From the NCBI GenBank assembly GCA_964291445.2, contig OZ219862.1, positions 682,001-746,000 of the forward strand: a stretch of DNA of 64,000 nt. The letters are read 5' to 3'. Each line of letters starts with the position of its first letter. Within the stretch, counting starts at the first letter, position 1. Shown here one piece after another: positions 18,059 to 26,660 of this stretch. The notes below the pieces were generated by a model, which did not search any database, was not told the DNA's origin, and saw nothing but the letters and a program-made list of their open reading frames with translations. This stretch comes from JAPOXR01 sp964291445 (GTDB lineage Bacteria > Pseudomonadota > Alphaproteobacteria > Rhodobacterales > Rhodobacteraceae). Made by a program: the position numbers and the translations under genes.

Positions 18059-20386
18059 TTGGTAAGCTTTACGTCGACACTTGAAAAGGCGATCCATGAA
18101 TCAATGTCGATCGCCTTCGAGCAGCGGCACGAATTCGTATCGCTTGATCACCTGTTGCTGGCCCTGATCGACGAGCCGTCGGCAGCGCGGGTGCTGGTCG
18201 CCTGCGGAGTCGATACGCAGAAGCTCAAATCCGATGTCCGCAAGCATGTCGAACAGGCCACCAACCCGGCCTTTGAGGACATGCCGGTCAAGACGGCCGT
18301 GCCGACAACCGGCTTCCAGCGGGTGCTGCAGCGGGCGGCCGAACACGTGCGCGCCTCAAGGAAATCCCTGGAGATCACCGGCGCCAACGTACTGGTGGCA
18401 ATTTTCGGCGAACGCAAGAGCACCGCCGTGCAGCTGTTGCGGGTGCACGGGATCACCCGGTTCGATGCCGTCAACTTCATTGCCCATGGCATCGCCAAGA
18501 ACCCCAAATTCCAGAATCCCAAGCCGGTGGTCGGGGCCGAGGAGGCGGAGGGCGGAGCCGACAACCAGCAATCCGATGACGGGCAGACGGAATCGGCGCT
18601 GGACAAATACTGTGTCAACCTGAACGAGAAGGCCCGGGCCGGAGAAGTCGATCCACTGATCGGACGCAAGGACGAGTTGCTTCGCTGCTTCAAGATCCTG
18701 ATCAGGCGCAACAAGAACAATCCGCTGCTGGTTGGCGACCCCGGCGTTGGCAAGACTGCCATCGTCGAGGGAATGGCGAGAAGGATCGTCGAGGGGGAAG
18801 CACCGGAGGCGGTCTCCAAGTCGGTCATCTACTCGCTGGACATGGGCGAGGTCCTGGCAGGCACGCGGTATCGCGGCGATTTCGAGGAGCGGCTGAAATC
18901 GGTGGTCAAGGAACTCGAGGAACAGCCAGAGGCAATCCTGTTCATCGACGAGATCCATACCGTGGTCGGCGCCGGCGCCACCAGCGGTGGCTCGATGGAC
19001 GCCTCGAACCTGCTGAAGCCAGGCCTGCAGGGCGGCAAGCTGCGCTGCATCGGATCGACGACCCACAAGGAATTCAGGCAGTATTTCGAAAAGGACCGGG
19101 CGCTGTCGCGGCGCTTCCAGAAGATCGATGTTCCCGAACCGACCAATGACGAGACCATCAGGATCATCAGGGGGCTGAAGCCGCGGTTCGAGCGCCATCA
19201 CCGGATCAGGTTCACCGATGAAGCCATCCGGTCAGCCGTCGAATTGTCGGGGAAATACATCAGCAACCGGCGGTTTCCCGACAAGGCCATTGACGTCATC
19301 GACGAGGCCGGCGCCGCGCAGCGTTTGCTTCCCGATTCCAGGAAGCGCAAGACGATACGGCAGCGCGAGGTCGAGGAGGTGGTCGCCTCCATGGCCAGGA
19401 TCCCGTCCCGGCACGTCACGCGCTCCGATGCCGACATGCTGCAGGATTTGGAGACCAATCTCAAATCGGTGGTTTTCGGCCAGGACCCGGCGATCCGGGC
19501 AATTTCGGCGGCGATCAAGATGAGTCGGGCCGGGCTTCGCGAGACCGAGAAGCCGGTGGGCGCCTATCTGTTTGCCGGACCAACCGGCGTCGGCAAGACC
19601 GAATCGGCACGGCAGCTGGCCGAATCGATGGGGGTCAAGCTGCTCCGGTTCGACATGTCCGAATTCATGGAAAAACATTCGGTGTCGCGGCTGATCGGGG
19701 CGCCGCCAGGCTATGTCGGGTTCGACCATGGCGGCATGCTGACTGATGGCGTCGAGGAGAATCCGCACTGCGTCCTGTTGCTCGATGAGATCGAGAAGGC
19801 CCATGCCGATGTCTCCAATATCCTGCTGCAGGTGATGGATCACGGCAAGCTGACTGACCATAGCGGCCGGACGGTGGACTTTCGCAATGCATTGCTGATC
19901 ATGACCACCAATGCCGGGGCCGTGGAACAGGCGCGGGCAGCGGTCGGCTTCGGTCGCGACCGTCGGGATGGCGAGGATGTCGAGGCGATCAACCGGCAAT
20001 TCTCACCGGAATTCCGCAACCGGCTCGACGCCATCATCAGCTTCAGTCCGCTTGACGAGGACACCATCCTCAAGGTGGTGGAGAAATTCGTTCACCGGCT
20101 CGAGGCACAACTCTTCGACCGGAACGTCCATATCGAACTGACCCCGAAGGCGGCGCGCTGGCTGGCCGAGAAGGGATATGATTCGACGATGGGAGCGCGC
20201 CCGCTGGAACGGCTGATCCAGGACAGCATCAAGCGCGAGCTTGCCGACGAGATCCTGTTCGGAAAACTCAAGAATGGCGGCATGGTCCGGGTTCAAATTG
20301 CCCGGGGAAAGATCAAGCTGGAATTCGAGGGGCCGGAGGCATTGCGAATTTCCGACCAGAAAGTTCCGATGATCACCGCCGGATAG
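18059..20386 (+). CDS. clpA: ClpA, ATPase subunit of the ClpAP protease
   Basis: This AAA+ unfoldase feeds substrates to ClpP. The product, about 775 residues, has the N-domain repeats (SLDHLLLALIDEP), a first AAA module with P-loop GDPGVGKTAIVEG and Walker B FIDEIHT, and a second with GPTGVGKTESARQL and LLDEIEKAHAD. The ClpP-docking loop appears as VGFGRDRR. The frame is open far upstream into gloB. No ATG fits the N-domain, so TTG 18059 is chosen: it yields the conserved N-terminus VSFTSTLEKAIHE and has GAGGG at 18049-18053. No clpS precedes it here. A hairpin directly follows the stop. Confidence 0.95.
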   Translation: MVSFTSTLEKAIHESMSIAFEQRHEFVSLDHLLLALIDEPSAARVLVACGVDTQKLKSDVRKHVEQATNPAFEDMPVKTAVPTTGFQRVLQRAAEHVRASRKSLEITGANVLVAIFGERKSTAVQLLRVHGITRFDAVNFIAHGIAKNPKFQNPKPVVGAEEAEGGADNQQSDDGQTESALDKYCVNLNEKARAGEVDPLIGRKDELLRCFKILIRRNKNNPLLVGDPGVGKTAIVEGMARRIVEGEAPEAVSKSVIYSLDMGEVLAGTRYRGDFEERLKSVVKELEEQPEAILFIDEIHTVVGAGATSGGSMDASNLLKPGLQGGKLRCIGSTTHKEFRQYFEKDRALSRRFQKIDVPEPTNDETIRIIRGLKPRFERHHRIRFTDEAIRSAVELSGKYISNRRFPDKAIDVIDEAGAAQRLLPDSRKRKTIRQREVEEVVASMARIPSRHVTRSDADMLQDLETNLKSVVFGQDPAIRAISAAIKMSRAGLRETEKPVGAYLFAGPTGVGKTESARQLAESMGVKLLRFDMSEFMEKHSVSRLIGAPPGYVGFDHGGMLTDGVEENPHCVLLLDEIEKAHADVSNILLQVMDHGKLTDHSGRTVDFRNALLIMTTNAGAVEQARAAVGFGRDRRDGEDVEAINRQFSPEFRNRLDAIISFSPLDEDTILKVVEKFVHRLEAQLFDRNVHIELTPKAARWLAEKGYDSTMGARPLERLIQDSIKRELADEILFGKLKNGGMVRVQIARGKIKLEFEGPEALRISDQKVPMITAG

Positions 20387-20387
20387 C

Positions 20388-20415
20388 ACAAGGCCGACAC
20401 GAAAGTCGGTCTTGT
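20388..20415 (+). terminator. Probable transcription terminator of clpA
   Basis: ACAAGGCCGAC (20388-20398) and GTCGGTCTTGT (20405-20415) form an 11-bp stem with one G-U pair and a 6-nt loop, beginning 2 nt after the clpA stop. The following tail (ATTGAAC) lacks a long T-run, so it may be a weak or Rho-assisted terminator or an mRNA-stabilising end. Confidence 0.6.
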
Positions 20416-20642
20416 ATTGAACCCGCCTGACACTTGCGCGCCCCTTCGGCTGACCCGGCGAGGCTCCGCAACCGCAAGGCGGCAACAAGCAGGCCATCGA
20501 ATGCGGTAGCCATCACCCGATCCATCAGCTTGGCGGTGGACCCCGGCTCCCCCGGCGCGGCGTTCAGCCGCCCCCGCCAGCTTTCCGATTTGCCTGCCTC
20601 GCGTTCATGCGTTCCTCCGAAACGGGGAATTGCCAGGCCTGG

Positions 20643-20831
20643 TCACTCGGGCCGAGGCAGCCGTTCCTCCAGGATCGCCTCAATGCGGGCTTGCCCCTTC
20701 GCCAACTCGACGATCGCGGCGCGGTTCTCGCGGATTTCTTCACCGAGCCCCGCCCGCACGGATCCGATCTCGCTCCAGAGGACACCGAAAGCGACAACCC
20801 CCAGCGCCGTCAGCCCGTCGATGATCCACAT
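20643..20831 (-). CDS. Small hypothetical protein with one membrane helix and a coiled-coil tail
   Basis: The 62-residue product has a single hydrophobic segment (IIDGLTALGVVAFGVLW) followed by a charged helix (REN RAAIVELAKGQARIEAILEE), the architecture of small membrane-anchored coiled-coil or holin-accessory-like proteins. No function can be assigned. The frame upstream of the ATG stays open for roughly 45 codons and is protein-like (FTDQQLAWLERWLEKRRPAT) but has no ATG, GTG or TTG start. The true start may therefore be non-canonical or the N-terminus may be degraded. It lies between clpA and the phasin gene. Confidence 0.5.
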   Translation of the reverse strand: MWIIDGLTALGVVAFGVLWSEIGSVRAGLGEEIRENRAAIVELAKGQARIEAILEERLPRPE

Positions 20832-21107
20832 GCGCGTGGCCCGGTCGAAACTGCGTTCCGTGGCTGGTCGGCGCTTTTCCAGCCACCTCTCCAGCCAGGC
20901 GAGTTGCTGATCGGTGAAGGGGGCCTGTGCAGGTTCAGCCGGAATCGGGGGGTATCCTGAAGGTTCGTGCCATGCCCGTCAGGACAGGACAAGCCTTGGC
21001 TCCGGTCAATTCGCCGGCAAAGCTGGTGGTCCGGGCTGCAAAGGGGCGGCACGTTGTCGCCCCTCTTCGTTGCCGCCGGTGCCAGGCAACCGGCATTGGT
21101 GTTCCGG

Positions 21108-21470
21108 CTACGATCTCGATGACAGCACGGCCTCGGCGGTTTCGACCTGCGCTTCCTTGGCCACCTCGACCAGGCCGGCGACATGGCCGGTGGCCGCTTC
21201 GACCGATTTGGTGGCAAAATCACCTGCCGCCTTCGCGTAGTCGGCCGCCTCGTCCTTGGCCCGGGCAACTTCGACGGCCTGCTCGAGAGTCTCGACCGCC
21301 CACTTGTTGGCGATCTCGACGCTTCCCTGGGCAGCCTTGACGGCAATCATCGACATCTTCTCGCCCATTTCGGCGGATTTTCTGAATGACTCGCTGAAAT
21401 TGTCCGGGTTGGGGACAAAATTCATGACGGTATCAGCATAGAGCTTGGAGAATTCCTGAATCCTGTTCAT
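21108..21470 (-). CDS. Phasin-family granule-associated protein
   Basis: The 120-residue product is helix-forming and rich in A, E, K and V. It starts MNRIQEFSKLYADTVMNFV and contains the phasin-like segment KMSMIAVKAAQGSVEIANKW followed by repeats of VEVAK and AEAAT type. Phasins coat polyhydroxyalkanoate granules in the cytosol; no PHA synthase gene is in this window. The ATG at 21470 has an AAGGAAG Shine-Dalgarno; the frame is open upstream to 21551. A 6-bp GC hairpin (21075-21094) lies downstream of the stop. Confidence 0.8.
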   Translation of the reverse strand: MNRIQEFSKLYADTVMNFVPNPDNFSESFRKSAEMGEKMSMIAVKAAQGSVEIANKWAVETLEQAVEVARAKDEAADYAKAAGDFATKSVEAATGHVAGLVEVAKEAQVETAEAVLSSRS

Positions 21471-21571
21471 CGGTCTTCCTTTCGAGGGGTTTGCTGTTCC
21501 CGGATGCAGATAGATGCTGCACCGCGGCATTTCAAGGGGCTTGCGCCGCACCGCAGAATTTTTTCCCGGCC

Positions 21572-23761
21572 TCAGGCAGAGGTCGACAGCAACTCGTCAA
21601 GGCGGGTCAGCCGCCGGTGCTGGAAATCGGTCCTGACCGCGATTCCGACCGCCTTCTCCTGCCCGATCAGCACCACCAGCTTCCTGGCCCTGGTGACCGC
21701 GGTGTAGAGGAGGTTGCGCTGCAGCATGATATAGTTCTGGGTCATGACCGGCACCACCACCGCCGGGAATTCCGAACCCTGGCTCTTGTGAATGGTGACG
21801 GCATAGGCAAGCGTGATGCTGGTAATGTCATCGGGGCCGAGCAGCAATGCCCGGCCGTCGAATTCGACACGGAGCGATGACTGGTCGGCATCGACGCCGC
21901 GGATGATTCCGAAATCCCCGTTGAAGATGCCCTTGGAATAGTCGTTGTGCAGCTGCATGACCTTGTCGCCGACCGAATAGCTGGATGAGCCGACCGACAG
22001 CGACTCGCCCGACTCGGGATTCAGGACGTCCTTCAGCCGCGCATTCAGCGTTTCAACGCCGATCTGGCTGCGATTCATCGGGCACAGCACCTGGACATCC
22101 TGAACCGGGTCGAGGCCGAAACGCAGCGGTATCCGTTCGTTGACGATCTTCACCACCTGCGACATGGCGCCTTCAGGATCATTGGCAGGCACGAAGTAGA
22201 AGTCGCTGATTCCGTCAGGCCTGGACAGGTCGGGCATCCGGCCCGAATTGATCCGGTGGGCATTGGCCACCACCCGACTCTCGGCGGCCTGCCGGTAGAT
22301 CTCGGTCAACCGGACAACATCGACAGTCCCGGAATCGATGACATCGCCGAGCACCCGGCCAGGCCCCACCGATGGCAGTTGGTCGATATCACCGACCATG
22401 ACCACGGCGGCGCGGTCGGGAACCGCGCGCATCAATGCCCGCATCAGCAGGACGTCGATCATCGATGACTCGTCGACGATGACCAGGTCGCAGGATAGCT
22501 GCCGGTCCGAATTGTAGCGAAACTCGCCGGTCTCCGGATCAATTTCCAGCAGGCGGTGGATCGTCAGCGCCTGGCGGCCGGTCAGTTCGCTTGCCCGCCG
22601 TGCCGCCCTGCCGGTCGGGGCGCAGATCCGGATCTCGACCCGGCGCTCCGAAAGGATCTTCAGGATGGCGTTGACGATCGTTGTCTTGCCGACTCCCGGC
22701 CCGCCGGTGATCACGGTGAACTTGGAGGCGATGGCGAGTTCGATGGCGTGTTTCTGGCTCCGGCCAAAATCAATGTTGTCGGCCAATTCGGCCTGCCTGA
22801 TGGCCATGGCGGAATCGACCGCCGGCCAAGGCACGTCCGATCCGGCAATGGCGCGAATTCGATCGCATATGTCCCGCTCCGCCGCATACAGCTCGTTCTG
22901 GAACACGCAGCCGCGGCCGCCGATGCTGCCGATCCGGACGTTGCCGCGGCCGATCTCATCCTCGAGGCTGGCGGAGACCGTATCCCGCGCCACCTCCAGC
23001 AACTCGACCGCCTCGTCTTGCAGCTGTTCGATATCGGTGCCGGTATTGCCAGCGGAGACCGATTCATTCATCAGGTGATGGATACCGGCGGCAATGCGGG
23101 CCGGATGATCCCTGGCGATCCCGGATTGCCGGGCCAGCCGGTCGGCGGTCCGGAAGCCGACCCCGCGAATATCCCTGATCAGCGAGAACGGGTTGGTCGA
23201 CACCACCTCGATCGCCCGGTTGCCATAGACCCGGAACAGGGTCGCCGCCATTGCCGGGCCAAGACCAAGACCGTGCAGATGGACCATGACATCCCTGGTC
23301 TCGCGGTGCCGCTCCCAGGCCCTGGCAATCTGCGCCGCCCGCACCTCGCCGATTCCCTCGATCTCCCGAAGGCGATGGGGGTGGTGTTCGATGATCTCGG
23401 CGAGCTTCTCGCCGAATTTCGCGATCATCCGCTCGGCATGCACCTTGCCGATCCCTTCGACTGCCTTCGACCCCAGATAGGCCTTCAGGCCGGCAAGATT
23501 GCCAGGAGGCTCCAGCTTGACAAAACCGGCCTTGAATTGCCGGCCGAATTTCGGATGGACGCTCCACGCTCCGGTGGCGGTCGCCGACATGCCCTCCTCG
23601 ATCTCCGAGGCGGTGCCGACCACCACTGCCGGCTCCCGATGCCCGCGGGCGTCGACCTGGAACACGCAGTAGCCATTCCTCGGATTGCTGAAGATGACCT
23701 TCCTGACGGTGCCGGAAATCGTGTCACTGCCGGGGTCCTGCCGGGCGGTTCGGTCATTCAC
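21572..23761 (-). CDS. RecD2-type SF1B DNA helicase
   Basis: The 729-residue product is an ATP-dependent 5'-3' DNA helicase of the RecD2/TraA type, not the RecBCD subunit. It has an N-terminal OB-like domain (ISGTVRKVIFSNPRNGYCVF), helix-hairpin-helix repeats (VEGIGKVHAERM, IEGIGEVRAAQIA, IRGVGFRTADRLA), the P-loop GGPGVGKTTIVNAIL near residue 345, Walker B VIVDESSMID and the C-terminal UvrD-like motif YTAVTRARKLVVLIG. The start is GTG 23761, 13 nt after the stop of the MotB/OmpA-like gene, so it could be the third gene of that operon. Confidence 0.9.
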   Translation of the reverse strand: MNDRTARQDPGSDTISGTVRKVIFSNPRNGYCVFQVDARGHREPAVVVGTASEIEEGMSATATGAWSVHPKFGRQFKAGFVKLEPPGNLAGLKAYLGSKAVEGIGKVHAERMIAKFGEKLAEIIEHHPHRLREIEGIGEVRAAQIARAWERHRETRDVMVHLHGLGLGPAMAATLFRVYGNRAIEVVSTNPFSLIRDIRGVGFRTADRLARQSGIARDHPARIAAGIHHLMNESVSAGNTGTDIEQLQDEAVELLEVARDTVSASLEDEIGRGNVRIGSIGGRGCVFQNELYAAERDICDRIRAIAGSDVPWPAVDSAMAIRQAELADNIDFGRSQKHAIELAIASKFTVITGGPGVGKTTIVNAILKILSERRVEIRICAPTGRAARRASELTGRQALTIHRLLEIDPETGEFRYNSDRQLSCDLVIVDESSMIDVLLMRALMRAVPDRAAVVMVGDIDQLPSVGPGRVLGDVIDSGTVDVVRLTEIYRQAAESRVVANAHRINSGRMPDLSRPDGISDFYFVPANDPEGAMSQVVKIVNERIPLRFGLDPVQDVQVLCPMNRSQIGVETLNARLKDVLNPESGESLSVGSSSYSVGDKVMQLHNDYSKGIFNGDFGIIRGVDADQSSLRVEFDGRALLLGPDDITSITLAYAVTIHKSQGSEFPAVVVPVMTQNYIMLQRNLLYTAVTRARKLVVLIGQEKAVGIAVRTDFQHRRLTRLDELLSTSA

Positions 23762-23774
23762 CGCGTCATGCCCG

Positions 23775-26657
23775 TCATGGATCGGTCAGCTTGAATTCGA
23801 TGCGGCGGTTCTGGGCCCGGGCCGCCTCTGACCGGGCCGGGTTGACCGGCCGGAATTCGCCAAATCCGGCTGCGGCCAGCCGGTTCTGCGGAAAGCCGAG
23901 CTCGGATACCAGGTATCTGACCACCGACAGCGACCGGGCCTGGCTGAGCTCCCAGTTATCGGCAAATTCCTTGTCGGGAAGCAGCGGAATATCGTCGGTA
24001 TGGCCATCCACGCGCAGCACCCAGTCAATGCGCTCGGGAAACTCACCGGCCAGCTCGATAATCAGCCGGGCAACATTGCGGATCTGCGCCTTGCCATCCT
24101 CGGACAGCTCGGCCTCACCTCTCGGGAACAGCACTTCGGCGGCAAACACGAACCGGTCGCCGGAAATGCTGACCCCGTCGGTGTCTTCCATGATCTTACG
24201 GAGCCTGCCGAGGAATTCCGACCGGAACCCTTCCAACTCCTGCTTCTCCCTCTCCAGGCGTTCGCGTTCGGCAATCTCGAGCTGCCGCGCCCGGCTGCTT
24301 TCGGCCGCCAGCGAGGCCAGCGCTTCGTTGAGCTGGTTCCCCAGCGAGATGATCTCGACCTCGCCTTCATCCCTCTCGGCCCTGGCGACATCCAGCGTCT
24401 CGCCCAAATCCTTCAGCCGCCTGCGCAGGTCATTGATCTGGAGATTGAGCACCGTGATCTGGCGCGACTGTTCGAGCACGCGTTCCTGGGCATTCGACAA
24501 ATGCTGTTCTGCCAGCCGCCGAAACAGTTCGACCTCGGACAGTTTTTCCTCGGCATCGACGGCCCGCTGCATGGCCTCGTCCAGCCGACCCTCGGCGTCG
24601 TCGGCCCGCTGCATGGCCTCGGCCAGGCGGGAGGTGCTGTCTTCAAGCCGTGCCTCGGCATCCAGCCGTGACTGTTCGCCGGACTCGGCGGCCGCAAGCG
24701 CCTCCTCCCTGTCCTTCCGGGCCTCGCGCAATTCCTCCACCGCCAGGGCCAGGATCTTCCTCAACTCGGTCTCATTGTCCTCGAGGCGGGCCAGTTGCCT
24801 GACCTGCGCCGCGGCCTCGTCACGCTGGCGTGACAGGACAGTGATCATCCGCTGCTGCTCGTCGATCCGCTCCTGCAGGCGCAGGGCGTCCTGCCCCGAC
24901 TGGTCTAACCTGGCCTGGCCAGCCTCCAGCTGCGCCCTCGCCTCGTCAAGCTCGCCCTTCTGTCGCTCGGCCAGGCTCGACTGTGCCGCCAGGAGGTCGG
25001 TCAGGCGCGTCACCTCCGCCGTCGCATCGTCCAGCCGGCTTTGCATGCGGGCCATGTCATCGCGGGCACCGGCCAGCTCGTCATCCGTCGCCGCCAGCCT
25101 GGTGGCCATGCCGGCCATCTCGTCGCGTGCATCAGTCAACTCGTCTTCGGTGTCGGCAAGCCTTGCCCTGGCATCGGTCAACTCGCCTTCGGTACCGGCA
25201 AGTCTTGCCCTGGCATCGGCCAGTTCGCTTTCGGTGTCGGCAAGCTTGGCGTTGGTCGCGGCCTGCCTGGTGGCCATGCCGGCGATCTCGCCAGCGGAGT
25301 CGTCCAGCCGGCTTTTCATGCGGGCCAGTTCGTCGCGTGCATCGGTCAACTCGCCATTGGCCGCGGCCAGCCTCGTCGCCAGCCGCACGATCTCCTCGCG
25401 CGCCTCGGCCAGCTCGCTCTCGGTACCGGCAAGTCCTGCCCTGGCATCGGCGAGCCGCCCTTCCTCGACATCCAGCCTGTTGCGCATCTCCTGGTCAAGC
25501 AGCTCACGCAGCCTGATGGCCTCGACCAGCTTGCCCTCGAGTTCCTCGACAACCCCGGCAAGCTCCGCCTTGACCTGTTCGGCGGCGGCAAGCAGGGTCA
25601 ACGTTTCCTCCGCCTTCTGCCGCTCGGCTTCCAGGTCGAGCTGCAGGGCGATCAGGTCGTCTGCAGCCTCTTCTGCGCTGATCTGGATGACATCCCTCTC
25701 GGCCTGGACTGCCTGCAACTCATCCTGCGAGCTTGCATACCTGTCCTCGGCATCCTGGTTGGCAGCCAGCAGCGACGAGATCTGCTCCTCAAGGCCAAGC
25801 ACCTGTTGCTCGAAATCCCGGATCGCCGCCAGGCGGGTCTCGCCAAGCTCGTTGGCGGCACCAAGTGCTTCCTGCAATTCGGCAATGTCGGCCAGGGCGG
25901 ACAAATGGGCGGCCTCCGCACCGTCAGCCCTCGATGACTCGCTGGCAAGTCGGTCGGTCAGCCGCTCCAGTTCGGCGAGCAGGTCCAGGATTCGCGCCGA
26001 ACCCTGGTCACGTTCGCGCTCTGCCAGCGACAACGCCTGCCGCAACCCGGTGATGTCATCCAGGTTCTGCTGCTCGCGCTGCTCGGCACTGGCAATGTCC
26101 CCGGCCAGCCTCGCCGATTTGGCGGTCTCGGCGGCGAGGGTTTCGGACAGTCGCTCACGCTCCGATGTCAGCGCCTCCACGCTGCTGGCCAATTCGGCGA
26201 TGGCGGCGTGCAGCCTGTCGATTTCGGCCCGAAGCTCGGATATCCGCAGCAGATTGCTGTCCCGGTCCGCCCGCAATTCATCGATGCGAAGCTGGCTGGC
26301 CTGCGTCTCCCCCCGCGATGCCAACAGGGCGGCCGAGCTGCCATCCAGCTCCACTTCGAGTTCCTGGATGCGGCTGTTGCGGTCCGATATGTCGCCGATC
26401 AGCTCGGCAATCCTGTCGGCAAGCCGGGCCCGTTCCTCGTCATTCCGGGCCAGCAGCCGGTCCAGGGAGGCAATCCGCTGGTCGCGCGATGCGATCTCGT
26501 CACTCTGCGCCGAAATCATACCGCTCAGGACGAACTGCACGATGGCGAACATGGTCAGGGCAAATGTCAGGACCAGGAGAAGCCCGGTCATCGCATCGAC
26601 GAAACCGGTCCAGATGCTACTGGTGACCCGTTGTCCCGTCCGCCTGGTCAGAGCCAT
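23775..26657 (-). CDS. MotB/OmpA-like stator protein with a giant coiled coil
   Basis: The 960-residue product has a short cytosolic N-terminus, one membrane helix (GFVDAMTGLLLVLTFALTMF) with the stator aspartate D21, then about 770 residues of near-continuous coiled coil (E, L, A, R, D heptads with internal repeats). A C-terminal OmpA/MotB peptidoglycan-binding domain begins near residue 829, with VDGHTDDIPL, NWELSQARSLSV and NRRIEFKLTD. With the upstream MotA-like protein it should form a proton-driven inner-membrane complex anchored to the cell wall. ATG lies 3 nt after the stop of that gene. Typical members of this pair are far shorter; the coil length is unusual. Confidence 0.85.
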   Translation of the reverse strand: MALTRRTGQRVTSSIWTGFVDAMTGLLLVLTFALTMFAIVQFVLSGMISAQSDEIASRDQRIASLDRLLARNDEERARLADRIAELIGDISDRNSRIQELEVELDGSSAALLASRGETQASQLRIDELRADRDSNLLRISELRAEIDRLHAAIAELASSVEALTSERERLSETLAAETAKSARLAGDIASAEQREQQNLDDITGLRQALSLAERERDQGSARILDLLAELERLTDRLASESSRADGAEAAHLSALADIAELQEALGAANELGETRLAAIRDFEQQVLGLEEQISSLLAANQDAEDRYASSQDELQAVQAERDVIQISAEEAADDLIALQLDLEAERQKAEETLTLLAAAEQVKAELAGVVEELEGKLVEAIRLRELLDQEMRNRLDVEEGRLADARAGLAGTESELAEAREEIVRLATRLAAANGELTDARDELARMKSRLDDSAGEIAGMATRQAATNAKLADTESELADARARLAGTEGELTDARARLADTEDELTDARDEMAGMATRLAATDDELAGARDDMARMQSRLDDATAEVTRLTDLLAAQSSLAERQKGELDEARAQLEAGQARLDQSGQDALRLQERIDEQQRMITVLSRQRDEAAAQVRQLARLEDNETELRKILALAVEELREARKDREEALAAAESGEQSRLDAEARLEDSTSRLAEAMQRADDAEGRLDEAMQRAVDAEEKLSEVELFRRLAEQHLSNAQERVLEQSRQITVLNLQINDLRRRLKDLGETLDVARAERDEGEVEIISLGNQLNEALASLAAESSRARQLEIAERERLEREKQELEGFRSEFLGRLRKIMEDTDGVSISGDRFVFAAEVLFPRGEAELSEDGKAQIRNVARLIIELAGEFPERIDWVLRVDGHTDDIPLLPDKEFADNWELSQARSLSVVRYLVSELGFPQNRLAAAGFGEFRPVNPARSEAARAQNRRIEFKLTDP
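25020..25450 (-). repeat. Internal repeats in the coiled-coil gene
   Basis: The DNA repeats short modules coding ELTDARDEL, ARLAGTE and GMATRLAATD variants. For example CTTGCCCTGGCATCGG occurs several times (about 25150-25220), and TGGTGGCCATGCCGGC occurs at 25099 and 25267 on the plus strand. The copies are near-identical at DNA level, consistent with recent slippage or duplication within the coil. Confidence 0.75.
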
Positions 26658-26660
26658 GGA

